This document shows positions 37,854-46,006 of a stretch of 64,000 nt of DNA, piece by piece (within the stretch, counting starts at the first letter, position 1; every line of letters begins with the position of its first letter). The position numbers were made by a program, and so were the translations under genes. Origin of the DNA: Methylocystis echinoides (lineage in GTDB: Bacteria; Pseudomonadota; Alphaproteobacteria; Rhizobiales; Beijerinckiaceae); assembly GCF_027923385.1 (NCBI RefSeq), contig NZ_BSEC01000007.1:33493-97492 (forward strand), written 5' to 3'. The notes under the pieces are model-generated. The model ran no database searches. It was not told the DNA's origin and was given only the letters and a program-made list of their open reading frames with translations.

Positions 37854-38896
37854 AGGCCGTAAATCCTGAAGGTCTCACGCCCGGAGAGTTCGCGCACGAC
37901 GCCGAGCGTCACGAGCCGGTCGAAGAGGCGCCGCGCGGCGCGATCCGAGAGGCCGGCGCGGGACGCGGCGGCGGCGGGCGTGACGGCGTCGTCGGTAAAC
38001 AGCATCTCGATGACGCGTCGGGCGCCACGCGCACGCAAGGCCGGCGCGACAGAAAGGAGCTTTTGCGAACGCCGGGCCAGATCGACAGCGAGCGCATGGG
38101 CCTCGACGACCGCGAGTCCATAAGCGCGCGCGACGGACTCGGCCCAGTTGTCGTCCGTCGGTCGCGGCCGCCGGCCCCCTGCCCCGCGCCGCAGCGACGG
38201 CTGCAGCATGGCGACGGCGAGCATGGGAACCGGCCGCGCCCAGCCGAGACGGTTCGCCAAAGCGAGATCGGCGACCACGAAGGCGAAGAGTTCGGCATCG
38301 GCGGCGTTGGGGCCAAGTTTCATGGCGGCGGCGCTGGCCCGCGCTGCGGCCATGAGCGGGTCGGGCGCCGCGGCGGCGGCGGCGGCGAGCGCGCTGGCGT
38401 CGATCGCCTCCCTGAGCCCGAGAAGCTCCGCCGCGGGCGCCGCCGCGTCGACGCGGGCCGGCAGCGAGGCGTAAAGCCGGAACAGGCGATGCAGCCGACC
38501 GGCCGGGCTCGTCTCGCCGCCGCCCGAGAGATGTTCGGCGTCGCGCAAGGCGCTCGCGTCCTCGCGGAGCCGCGCCAGCGTCGCGCAGGAATCGGCGGCT
38601 TTGAGCGCGAGACGCTGACGCAGGCAGCCGGCGAAGACCGGCTCGCCGCCTTCCTTTGCGGCGCTCGAAACATCGGCGCCCCCGTCGGCGCCGCGCAGGA
38701 TCTGGTCGAACAGCGCAAGGCCGGCGCCCGCCGCAAAGATCGCCGCGCCGGGATCGGCCGTCTGCGGCCGCGCCCAGCGCGGCAGGGCTCGTATCGGCTC
38801 CTCATTCGCGGTTCGCGGGGCCTCGGCGCGCCGCGCGCGCGACCGCGGCGCGGTGGAAACAGGGTCGAGCGTTGAAATCGACTCAAGCAATTGCAT
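37850..38896 (-). CDS. DUF1403 family protein
   Basis: A 348-residue Ala/Arg-rich protein with a C-terminal helix-turn-helix-like segment (about residues 305-345: AAASRAGLSDRAARRLFDRL). The DUF1403-ScpB pair recurs on plasmids and islands of Rhizobiales. The tight overlap suggests a joint role, perhaps in plasmid segregation or recombination, but none is established. GC-rich even for this window. Confidence 0.75.
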   Translation of the reverse strand: MQLLESISTLDPVSTAPRSRARRAEAPRTANEEPIRALPRWARPQTADPGAAIFAAGAGLALFDQILRGADGGADVSSAAKEGGEPVFAGCLRQRLALKAADSCATLARLREDASALRDAEHLSGGGETSPAGRLHRLFRLYASLPARVDAAAPAAELLGLREAIDASALAAAAAAAPDPLMAAARASAAAMKLGPNAADAELFAFVVADLALANRLGWARPVPMLAVAMLQPSLRRGAGGRRPRPTDDNWAESVARAYGLAVVEAHALAVDLARRSQKLLSVAPALRARGARRVIEMLFTDDAVTPAAAASRAGLSDRAARRLFDRLVTLGVVRELSGRETFRIYGL

Positions 38897-38975
38897 GGAA
38901 AGAATCGTAGCGGACGGCGGCGCTTTGTCACCCGTTTTCGCGCCCTATCCGCCGGGCTTGTCGGGCGCTATTGAT

Positions 38976-39000
38976 GTCCGATAATGTGCGCTTATCGGAC
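38976..39000. repeat. dif-like palindrome in front of the recombinase gene
   Basis: Perfect 9-bp arms GTCCGATAA and TTATCGGAC flank a seven-base centre TGTGCGC. The TAA-TG...TTA core and arm spacing resemble XerC/XerD crossover sites. It lies 130 bases before the tyrosine recombinase gene and 80 bases before DUF1403, between divergent genes. It could be a crossover site or an operator for the recombinase gene. Confidence 0.5.
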
Positions 39001-39130
39001 GGAAAACGAAACCCCTGTTATACTGGGCAGCAAAGCGCCTTTTGGGCCGCCCTCTGCCTGCCGAGGCGTCGGATTTTTGAAGCCCCGGCACGCGCCAGAC
39101 CCGCCCGCGGCGGCGCAAGCGAGGACAAGA

Positions 39131-40174
39131 ATGGCTAAAGCCGACGAGGACAAGACCGCAGGCAGGGCGCTCGCCGAGCCCGCCCCCCATCTCGCGGCGC
39201 TCTCGGAAAAGGCCCGCGACTACGCCCGCAACGCCCGCTCGGAAAATACCCAAAGGGCCTATGACGCCGACTGGCGCCACTTCGCCGCCTGGCTGCGCCG
39301 TCAGGGGCTCGACCCCCTGCCCCCGGACCCGCAGACCGTCGGCCTCTATCTCGCCGCCTGCGTCGAGGGCGGGCCGGGCCGGCCGCCATTGTCGGTTTCC
39401 TCGCTGGAGCGCCGGCTCTCCGGCATCTGCTGGCGCTATCGCCAGCTCGGCCGCCTGCTGGACACGGGCGATCCCCATATCGCGACCGTGTTGGCCGGCA
39501 TCCGCCGCGCTCACGGACGCCCGCCGGTCCAGAAGGAGGCGATCTTCGCCGATGAGCTTCTGGCCATGCTCGCCGTCCTGGACAACGACCTGCGCGGCCT
39601 GCGCGACAAGGCCATTCTTGCCATCGGGTTCGCGGGCGGCCTGCGCCGCTCGGAGATCGTCGGCCTGGATTGCGGCCCGGAGCAGACCGACGACGCAACG
39701 GGCTGGATCGAGATCGTCGGCGCCGACCAGAACGGCGGCGGCCTGCTCTTGACCCTCAACGGCAAGACCGGCTGGCGGGAGGTCGAGATCGGCCGCGGCT
39801 CATCTTCCCTCACCTGCCCTGTCGCCATGCTCGAGACCTGGCTCAAACTCGGAAGGATCACCCGGGGTCCTGTGTTCCGGCCCCTCGCCCGCAAGAACGG
39901 CGGCGTCTCCGCCGAGCGGCTCTCGGACAAGCATGTCGCCCGCCTCGTGCAAAAATGCGCGCTCGCGGCTGGCCTGCGCGGCGATCTCCCCGAAGGAGAA
40001 CGACGCCGCGCCTTTTCCGGCCACTCCTTGCGCGCCGGCCTCGCCTCCTCGGCGCAGATCGAGGAAGGCCATGTGCAAAGGCACCTCGGCCACGCCTCGG
40101 CGGAAATGACCCGCCGCTATCAGCGCAAACGCGACCGCTTCAAGGTCAACCTCACCAAGGCCGCCGGGCTGTGA
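39131..40174 (+). CDS. Tyrosine recombinase (XerC/D-like integrase)
   Basis: A 347-residue recombinase with an N-terminal SAM-like core-binding domain (about residues 25-115, NTQRAYDADWRHFAAWL). The catalytic residues are all present: Arg in GGLRRSEIVGL, His-x-x-Arg in GHSLRAG, His in LGHASAEMTRRY, and the nucleophilic Tyr of that block. The ATG at 39131 has GAGGACA upstream; a longer frame back to 38984 starts inside the palindrome and is rejected. A role in plasmid multimer resolution is inferred from the adjacent dif-like site. Confidence 0.85.
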   Translation: MAKADEDKTAGRALAEPAPHLAALSEKARDYARNARSENTQRAYDADWRHFAAWLRRQGLDPLPPDPQTVGLYLAACVEGGPGRPPLSVSSLERRLSGICWRYRQLGRLLDTGDPHIATVLAGIRRAHGRPPVQKEAIFADELLAMLAVLDNDLRGLRDKAILAIGFAGGLRRSEIVGLDCGPEQTDDATGWIEIVGADQNGGGLLLTLNGKTGWREVEIGRGSSSLTCPVAMLETWLKLGRITRGPVFRPLARKNGGVSAERLSDKHVARLVQKCALAAGLRGDLPEGERRRAFSGHSLRAGLASSAQIEEGHVQRHLGHASAEMTRRYQRKRDRFKVNLTKAAGL

Positions 40175-40183
40175 CGGCCAGGG

Positions 40184-40603
40184 CTATTTCAACTCCGCCG
40201 CCAGCTCTGGATGGCGGTCGAGGAGCGCCATCAGCTGGATCGTCGGGCCGCTCGGCTCGACCAGGCCCCGCTCATATTTGTCGAAGGCGTTCTCGCCGAC
40301 CTTGAACAGAGCGCCCGCCTCCCGCCACGACAGCTGAAGCTTGGCACGCAGACGCCGGATCGTTTCTGGCGATGGCACGCCGTCCGCTTTCTCCTTGAGA
40401 CCGCGAAGCGCCTGGTCGACGATGGCCATCTCCTTGCCGATGTGGACGCCCTCGCCGTCGCCCGCGGGATAATAGCCCGGCAGATCGACGACGACGCTTT
40501 CGCCCTTGTAGGCGACCGTAAACGGGCGCAGGTCGCGCGTAAGCGTCTCTCCGGTTTCAGGAGAAATCATCGTCTCGGAAAGCGGCTCGTCTTTCGTGGC
40601 CAT
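40184..40603 (-). CDS. MqsA/YgiT-type antitoxin, C-terminal HTH
   Basis: A 139-residue protein with a C-terminal Xre-like helix-turn-helix (about residues 80-130: SPETIRRLRAKLQLSWREAG then FKVGENAFDKYERG), the motif of MqsA-type antitoxins. The N-terminal domain has no Cys pairs, so it lacks the usual zinc site. The ATG at 40603 lies four bases after the end of the toxin stump, with AAGGA upstream. Probably an orphan antitoxin or regulator. Confidence 0.75.
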   Translation of the reverse strand: MATKDEPLSETMISPETGETLTRDLRPFTVAYKGESVVVDLPGYYPAGDGEGVHIGKEMAIVDQALRGLKEKADGVPSPETIRRLRAKLQLSWREAGALFKVGENAFDKYERGLVEPSGPTIQLMALLDRHPELAAELK

Positions 40604-40606
40604 CAC

Positions 40607-40666
40607 TCACTTTTCCTTGAACGAGACGACCGTGAACTCGGTCAGCCCATCCGCCTGAAATTCACA
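40607..40666 (-). pseudogene. C-terminal stump of the cognate (MqsR-like) toxin
   Basis: CEFQADGLTEFTVVSFKEK followed by a stop matches the C-terminus of MqsR-like toxins (the closing SFKEK). Only 19 codons remain; the rest of the toxin has been lost between here and repC. Confidence 0.5.
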
Positions 40667-40684
40667 TAGAGCAGCAATCCGCCA

Positions 40685-42019
40685 TCACCCTGCCCTCTTC
40701 CGCTCTCGCGCCCCTCTTGCGGCCTTGCCTCGCAACAGCGCCATCAGCACAGGCCCCAGCGAAAACTCCCCTGCCCGCGCCTTGGCGGTCAAGACCCGCA
40801 GATAGCCGCCAGCGGATCTGATTTCATCGCCGCGCTGCAGGATCGCGGCGATGACGATGGCGGCGTCATGCTCGCCCATAGCGTCCAAGGCCTGAGCCCA
40901 AGCGTCGGGCGAGACGCCCAGCGCCGAACGTACGGTCGCGGCCGCCGTCGCGAGATCGCGCCACGATGAAATCTCGCCCCCCTTGGCGTAATCGATGATA
41001 TCCGGACAAGCTTGCAGCACCATCCCCAGCGGATAGGTTCTGGGGGTTGGCGTGGGACGGGGCGGAGCTTCAGTTTCCCGCTTCTCAGGTTCCGAAGTCC
41101 GTGCCCCATCCGCCTCCGCATTGTCTCCGATTGGCCCGGGCGGTTCGGCCCTGCCTTCTCGGAGGCTAGGTTCAAGATCAGAAATGTTTGTGGTTTGATT
41201 CTGTATGTGGCGCTCAGCCTGAGACTCACTGGCGCTCATATTTTGACGTTTTATGTGGTTTTCCAACGCGCTATTAATTTCGGCTGCAAGGGCGGCGAGT
41301 TCCTCCGCCAAAGCCGCCAAATCGGCCCGTGTCATCTTGCGCGCCTGACGGCTGGCCAGCACTTGATAGTGGCCGTGGCGGGCTTCCCAGTCGCCGGGCA
41401 CGCCCTCTTCCATCCCGGTCTCGATCATCTTGACGATGTCGCGCCGCGCCAGCGTAATTTTCTCGCGCAACAAGGCCATGGCGCGGTTCTCGGCGCGCAC
41501 TTCTTCGGCGAGATTTTCGATTTCACTGGCTCGCGCGATCAGGGGCGTCAAATCGAAGCCGAAGGCGTCTTCAATCGCGCCCCCCTGCCCTCTTCGCGCG
41601 AAGCGTTTTCCGTTGGGTGAGTCCCGTCGAATGATCAGCCCGGCGTCGATCAGCATGGCAATATGCCGGCGTAGCGTCGCCGGCGCCATGCCGTGGGCGC
41701 GAATCGACAACTCCTTGTTCGACGGAAAGACGATGATCCCCGGGTTTTCTTTGCTTTCGGGGGCCTTGACGTCCTTCTCAGGCAGCGTCAGCGCCGTCTC
41801 TTGATGGAAGCTCAACAGCGCGTGCAACACCGACAGCGCGCGGTCGGTGACGCCAAGCGGAGATTTTGCCTCTGTCAGCGCCCGAAACAGCCGCCATTTG
41901 TGGACGACGGTTTCTGACGCGTGGGGGCGGGACGCGAATTCTTTAGTCGCCGCTTGGCTCGCCACCATGGCGAGCGACAGCGATCGCCGCCCGAAGGGCG
42001 TCGTTGTTTGTCTTTGCAT
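40685..42019 (-). CDS. repC: Plasmid replication initiator RepC
   Basis: A 444-residue initiator of repABC plasmids: a winged-helix N-terminal domain (about residues 30-160, VTDRALSVLHALLSFH and MAPATLRRHIAMLIDAGLII) and a C-terminal domain (about 330-430). The replication origin of repABC plasmids normally lies within the repC coding sequence. The ATG at 42019 has AGGA four bases upstream. Last gene of the repABC operon. Confidence 0.93.
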   Translation of the reverse strand: MQRQTTTPFGRRSLSLAMVASQAATKEFASRPHASETVVHKWRLFRALTEAKSPLGVTDRALSVLHALLSFHQETALTLPEKDVKAPESKENPGIIVFPSNKELSIRAHGMAPATLRRHIAMLIDAGLIIRRDSPNGKRFARRGQGGAIEDAFGFDLTPLIARASEIENLAEEVRAENRAMALLREKITLARRDIVKMIETGMEEGVPGDWEARHGHYQVLASRQARKMTRADLAALAEELAALAAEINSALENHIKRQNMSASESQAERHIQNQTTNISDLEPSLREGRAEPPGPIGDNAEADGARTSEPEKRETEAPPRPTPTPRTYPLGMVLQACPDIIDYAKGGEISSWRDLATAAATVRSALGVSPDAWAQALDAMGEHDAAIVIAAILQRGDEIRSAGGYLRVLTAKARAGEFSLGPVLMALLRGKAARGARERKRAG

Positions 42020-42106
42020 GATCCTTTGCCTCGTTCAGGCAAAAGAAATCCGCTCGCCGAAATAGGCGCCAAAACTCTTGACTGTGATTCGCGGAAGTGG
42101 GATTCT

Positions 42107-42166
42107 CAGAGTGCTTAGATCAGAGAAAGGCTTCCGGGCGGCGACGTTCGGGGGCTTTTTTCTTTT
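42107..42166 (+). ncRNA. Candidate counter-transcribed RNA of repABC
   Basis: On the plus strand, antisense to the repB-repC intergenic leader, a TTGACT -35 box (42078-42083) with a weak -10 at 42101-42106 precedes a short transcript. The transcript would end in a terminator: a 10-bp stem with G-T pairs at 42130-42155, loop GGCGAC, then TTTTTTCTTTT. In repABC plasmids such an RNA represses RepC synthesis and is a main incompatibility factor. Position and terminator match; the transcript itself is inferred. Confidence 0.65.
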
Positions 42167-42171
42167 GCGGT

Positions 42172-43167
42172 TTAATCTCCTGATTCGCTATTGATCTTCG
42201 TTTCCCTGAACGCCCGGTAGAGCGAATCCAGGTTGGACGAGATGTATCGGCCGAACTCGCCTGCATTTTTTGATTTGAGCGAGAGGTTGAAGCTGTCTCC
42301 GGTATTCCGGTAGCTTGCGGCCACTGTTTTGTCTTCTGGTGCCCAGGACGCCGCTTCGATCCGCTCTCGCGCTGGCTTTCGCGGCTTCCTTCCAATTACC
42401 TTCAGCTGCGCAAGCAGATAGTTGAACCTATCCACCGCGTCTTTGGAGCGAAATTCTTCGGACTTTACGATTGAGATTGCAGCTTCAGCATTCTGCTGCT
42501 GCTTCACCTGCTTCTTGAGTTCTTCCCACCTATCGCGACCAACCGTTCTGGCAGCGCCGATCGCTTCGATCACCGGGGGAGGAACCGTCTCCGCGACGGA
42601 AAGCATTCTGGACATCAAAGTGTCATCGATCGTCAGGGCAGATTTAATTGTTTCCTTCCGCTGTCCCATATCGAGGAGCTTTTTGGCGAACAGGGCCTTT
42701 TCGATGAAAGACAGATTTGCGCGCGCAGTGTTTTCCTGTCCCTGCGCGACAATATGCTCGATATCCTCAAGATTCTTGACGACGGCGCGAACGGGAACGC
42801 CAAGTTCTTTGGCGACCCGGGCGCGACGGTGCCCGAACACAATCATATAACGACCTTTGATCTGCGGATGCGGCCGCACGAGGATCGGGGTCGATTGCCC
42901 ACGCTCCCGGATCGCCTCCCGGAGATGAGCGTAATCTTCATCGTCGTCTTCGATGCGGTCGGCGATGAAAGATTGATCCAGAACGGCGACGTCGAGTTCG
43001 ACGATCGTCTCACCCGCCAGCATTTTTTTCGCGTTTTCCGCCATCTCGTCGATGGAAAGCATCATCGAGCGCGACGCCCCGCGCAGCGCGTAATCGTGGC
43101 GGGCGACAGCGTCGGCCTTCGACGTCTCTGCCCCGGTGATGCTCGTGAGGAGGTTCTTGCGGGCCAC
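42172..43167 (-). CDS. repB: Plasmid partition protein RepB (ParB family)
   Basis: A 331-residue ParB-type centromere-binding protein: an N-terminal RepA-interaction segment, the ParB domain (about residues 70-150) with FGHRRARVAKELG and the GQENTARANLS box, then a helix-turn-helix region and a C-terminal dimerisation part. The GTG at 43167 has AAGGAG upstream. Confidence 0.93.
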   Translation of the reverse strand: MARKNLLTSITGAETSKADAVARHDYALRGASRSMMLSIDEMAENAKKMLAGETIVELDVAVLDQSFIADRIEDDDEDYAHLREAIRERGQSTPILVRPHPQIKGRYMIVFGHRRARVAKELGVPVRAVVKNLEDIEHIVAQGQENTARANLSFIEKALFAKKLLDMGQRKETIKSALTIDDTLMSRMLSVAETVPPPVIEAIGAARTVGRDRWEELKKQVKQQQNAEAAISIVKSEEFRSKDAVDRFNYLLAQLKVIGRKPRKPARERIEAASWAPEDKTVAASYRNTGDSFNLSLKSKNAGEFGRYISSNLDSLYRAFRETKINSESGD

Positions 43168-43218
43168 GTTAGGCTCCTTCCTCTTGCGCCAATCGCTTGA
43201 GGTTTCGGGCGATTCTAC

Positions 43219-43241
43219 GATTTTGCACGGCTGTCAAAATC
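43219..43241. promoter_or_regulatory. Candidate parS site 1 (repA-repB gap)
   Basis: GATTTTG and CAAAATC form perfect 7-bp outer arms around TGCACGGCTGTCAAA-type sequence. The 15-base core TGCACGGCTGTCAAA is repeated exactly at 44650-44664, upstream of repA. Two identical motifs, both non-coding and flanking repA, are good candidates for RepB binding. Confidence 0.55.
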
Positions 43242-43245
43242 TGGT

Positions 43246-44457
43246 TCACTTGCGACCCCACGCTTTGTGGACAAGAGCCGCGATCTCCTCATTGACCGCG
43301 TTCAGCGCCTCTAGGGCGCGGTCATAGGTGGCGCGGGTGAATTGGGAGCGCTCGACCTCATACAGGGTCTGGTTGGTGATGCCCGCGTCCGAAATGGCGG
43401 TTGATTTCACCATTGGGTTTTTCAGCATCTGCTTTGGAAAAAGCGCTTGCATGAAGCCGACCATCTGCGCCTGGGGGCCGTCGGTTGGCTCGTAGCGCGT
43501 GACGAGATAGCGAAACCACTTGAGGCGGACGTCAGCTCCCGCGCCGCTGATCGACTGAAGGACGCCGCCCAGCATCAGCAAAAATTGGCTCATGGACATC
43601 ACATCCAGCATCTGAGGATGGATGGTGATGAGAACCGCGGTAGAGGCGGTCAGAGCAGTTAAGGTGAGATAGCCGAGCTGCGGAGGGCAATCGATCACCA
43701 CTATATCGTAATTACCATCGACCTCCTTCAAAGCGTCAGTGATCCGGGTGAAGAACATCCGCCCTTCGGCCGAGGACTTATCGGAAGCCGCGAGGGGAGT
43801 TTCGTATTCATATTCCTGAAGTTCGAGATTCGCAGGAACAATGTCGAGCCCAGGAAAATTCGTGCGCCGAATAACCTCGGAAATCGGCTTCCGAGCGTCG
43901 TCGTAGCGGAGCGCCTCATAGAGCGAGGGATTTCTGTCGAGCTCGGGCTGGATGCCATGAAGCGCGGACAGGGATGCTTGTGGATCAAGGTCGATCGCGA
44001 GTACGCGATGACCCGTAAGGGCAAGATGTTGAGCTAGATGGGCCGCCGTCGTTGTTTTGCCGCTGCCGCCCTTGAAATTGACGACCGCGATGACCTGAAG
44101 ACGTTCCCCCGCGCGTCTGTACGGCACGTATTTTTTGAAATCAGCTCTGCCATGACGGTCAAGATACTGCCGCAGCTCCAACATTTGCTCGGCCGTATAG
44201 GTTCTGCGTCCCGAAACAGAGGTTGTCGGAGTGGGGCCCTTGCCTTCGAGATGAAGCTTCTTGATGTTGGATGGCGTCACACCCAAAAAATATGCAACCT
44301 CCGCCAGTGAAAAGGGACGGAGGCTCTTGATGGCATCCGGCGGATAATGCTCCAACCGAAGCATATTCAGCTTGTCCGAGATCAACTCTCCCTGTTCGAG
44401 AATGGTCTCGTAGAAGCTGAACCCTTCAGTTTCGTCGATTGCTGTCATCGCGTTCAT
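43246..44457 (-). CDS. repA: Plasmid partition ATPase RepA (ParA family)
   Basis: A 403-residue ParA ATPase: an N-terminal MerR-like helix-turn-helix (about residues 50-95, SLAEVAYFLGVTPSNIKKLH) and a deviant Walker A KGGSGKTTTAAHLA, followed by DLDPQASLS and DIVVIDCPPQLG. It drives segregation with RepB and represses the operon. The ATG at 44457 has GGGGGA upstream. Confidence 0.93.
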   Translation of the reverse strand: MNAMTAIDETEGFSFYETILEQGELISDKLNMLRLEHYPPDAIKSLRPFSLAEVAYFLGVTPSNIKKLHLEGKGPTPTTSVSGRRTYTAEQMLELRQYLDRHGRADFKKYVPYRRAGERLQVIAVVNFKGGSGKTTTAAHLAQHLALTGHRVLAIDLDPQASLSALHGIQPELDRNPSLYEALRYDDARKPISEVIRRTNFPGLDIVPANLELQEYEYETPLAASDKSSAEGRMFFTRITDALKEVDGNYDIVVIDCPPQLGYLTLTALTASTAVLITIHPQMLDVMSMSQFLLMLGGVLQSISGAGADVRLKWFRYLVTRYEPTDGPQAQMVGFMQALFPKQMLKNPMVKSTAISDAGITNQTLYEVERSQFTRATYDRALEALNAVNEEIAALVHKAWGRK

Positions 44458-44505
44458 CGGTGCTGTTCCCCCGGAATAACGCTTTTTCACGCGAACCCGG
44501 CCTTT

Positions 44506-44568
44506 AATCGGGAATTATGCCCGATTCTCTTCGAGTCGCAACGGATTTTTAGTTAATGAGAAGTTAAC
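44506..44568. promoter_or_regulatory. Inverted repeats in the repA promoter region
   Basis: Two perfect repeats lie upstream of repA: AATCGGG and CCCGATT around AATTATG (44506-44526), and GTTAA and TTAAC around TGAGAAG (44552-44568). Both are candidate operators for RepA autoregulation. The second is 17 bp, so it does not match the 16-bp parS consensus of other repABC plasmids. Confidence 0.4.
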
Positions 44569-44649
44569 GTCTTCAGTTGCGAGGACTCAAAATATTCGCC
44601 ATCTGTTAAGCGCATAAACAATTTGATTCTCTTCGTTTTTTCTTCGCTC

Positions 44650-44664
44650 TGCACGGCTGTCAAA
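44650..44664. promoter_or_regulatory. Candidate parS site 2 (upstream of repA)
   Basis: Exact second copy of TGCACGGCTGTCAAA, also found at 43224-43238 in the repA-repB gap. Here the outer arms are not palindromic. Confidence 0.5.
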
Positions 44665-44727
44665 GCTTGGCTATTTGAGAGGTTTAGCGCCGAAAGAGTT
44701 GGATCGGATTTCGGGCTAGCCGGGCGC

Positions 44728-45675
44728 TCAAGCACCCGGCGGAGGAGTGAACCGCGACCCCGGAATTCCCGTCTTCCGAGCCTTGTCGGCGAGGTTCTCG
44801 ACGATCCCCGATCCCGGAAAAACGATGACCCCGATGGGCAAGGCCTAGAGCATGGTGTCGTTGCGCTTGAACGGCCCCGCGTTCTTGTGGCGTGTCCATT
44901 CCGGTTTGAAGGCGACCGAGGAACGTTACGATTGTCCGCCCAACAGGCTGCGATGCGCTCTGCGCCCCCGGGCCAGCACCGTGGAGGAGGAGCATGTCCG
45001 GGTGCTTCGCGCGTGCCTTATCGAGCGTATCCCAGATCCGTTGATGATCGTTTCAGTCCGCACCGCCGGCGAACGCGATGCGAGGGCCAGGTGGCAAAAG
45101 CACCTGCGCCTCGGCACTTTTTGGCGTTCAGGAAATCCTGGCTGTCGACCATCGCCGCCGTCAGGGCGCGGTGATTAACCTGCGATCCCGAGCGTGGACG
45201 CCAGGAGGAACCGGTCTCGGTCGCGTAGAACTCCCCGAGATGGTCGCGGAAGAATTCGAAGGCCTTGCGTCGTTCGGCGAGTGTGAGCCCTAGCGTGATC
45301 AGCCGCTCAAGTTCGACCGAGCGGATTGCTGAGCCATCCTGTTCGGTCTTCGAATTCCGTTGCTCGACTTCGTTGTCATCGAGGTCACGGTCAACGCGCT
45401 GCGCCTTCATGAAAGAGATTGACGAAGGACCACAGGAGATCGGGAAAATCGGCTTCGAGACGGGTGTCGAGAAAGAGGTTGGACAGAGCTTCGACGGCGT
45501 ACTCGAGCGCAATGGACGCGGCGTCAGAAGAGGGCAGGGGGCGCGGATCTGGTTCGTAGTCGAGAGGGCGATAGCCGTGCGAAGCGCGTTCGTCCAGAAG
45601 ATGCGAAGAAGGGGATGAAGCTTCATGGTGGGAAGCAATGGTCACAAAGGACTGAGAGGCGAATTCATCGTGCAT
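44728..45675 (-). pseudogene. Decayed second copy of the DUF2493 gene
   Basis: Begins MHDEFASQSFVTIASHHEA at 45675 and matches the protein at 1-697 along its length (for example GSSWRPRSGSQVNHRALTAA). It is broken by at least two frameshifts (near 45405 and in 44980-45100) and by an in-frame TAG after RNDTML near 44850. The C-terminal part (VIVFPGSGIVENLADKARK) is still recognisable. Confidence 0.85.
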
Positions 45676-46006
45676 GTCGGAAGTCTTTCGCTTGAGGCCG
45701 CGCCGATCGCGGGCTGACAGCGATCTCAAGCCGCGGGCGGTTCGCGCCGCACCCAAAGGGTCGAAGCAAAGCGAAGAACGCTACCCGGCGACTTCTTTGG
45801 GTCGCGAGGAATGGCCGAAGCGCAAGCATAGGGCAGGGGAAAGAAGTCGGCGAGGAGCGTTGCGGCAAGCGAGCCGCTTGTGGCGTCATCGCTGCTCTTT
45901 CAGGGAGGCGCGCGGCTCTCCCGCGAAAAGAGACCACCGCTTACGATGAGACCGCCCTCCAGTGTCGCCGAATCTTCATTGCGGCGCGCTGTAAAGCGTC
46001 CGCATC
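45676..46006. other. Gene-free gap with an inverted repeat
   Basis: No gene. An 8-bp inverted repeat ACCCAAAG (45751-45758) and CTTTGGGT (45795-45802) lies upstream of the DUF2493 pseudogene, in the same relative place as the large repeat at 823-881 upstream of the intact DUF2493 gene. Confidence 0.4.

Noticed and set aside
39131..40174. Integron integrase identity for the recombinase
   Set aside because: There is no attC-like array or gene cassette nearby, so it was called XerC/D-like.
44552..44568. GTTAA-N7-TTAAC as the repABC parS
   Set aside because: It is 17 bp, occurs once and does not fit the 16-bp consensus; more likely an operator for repA.
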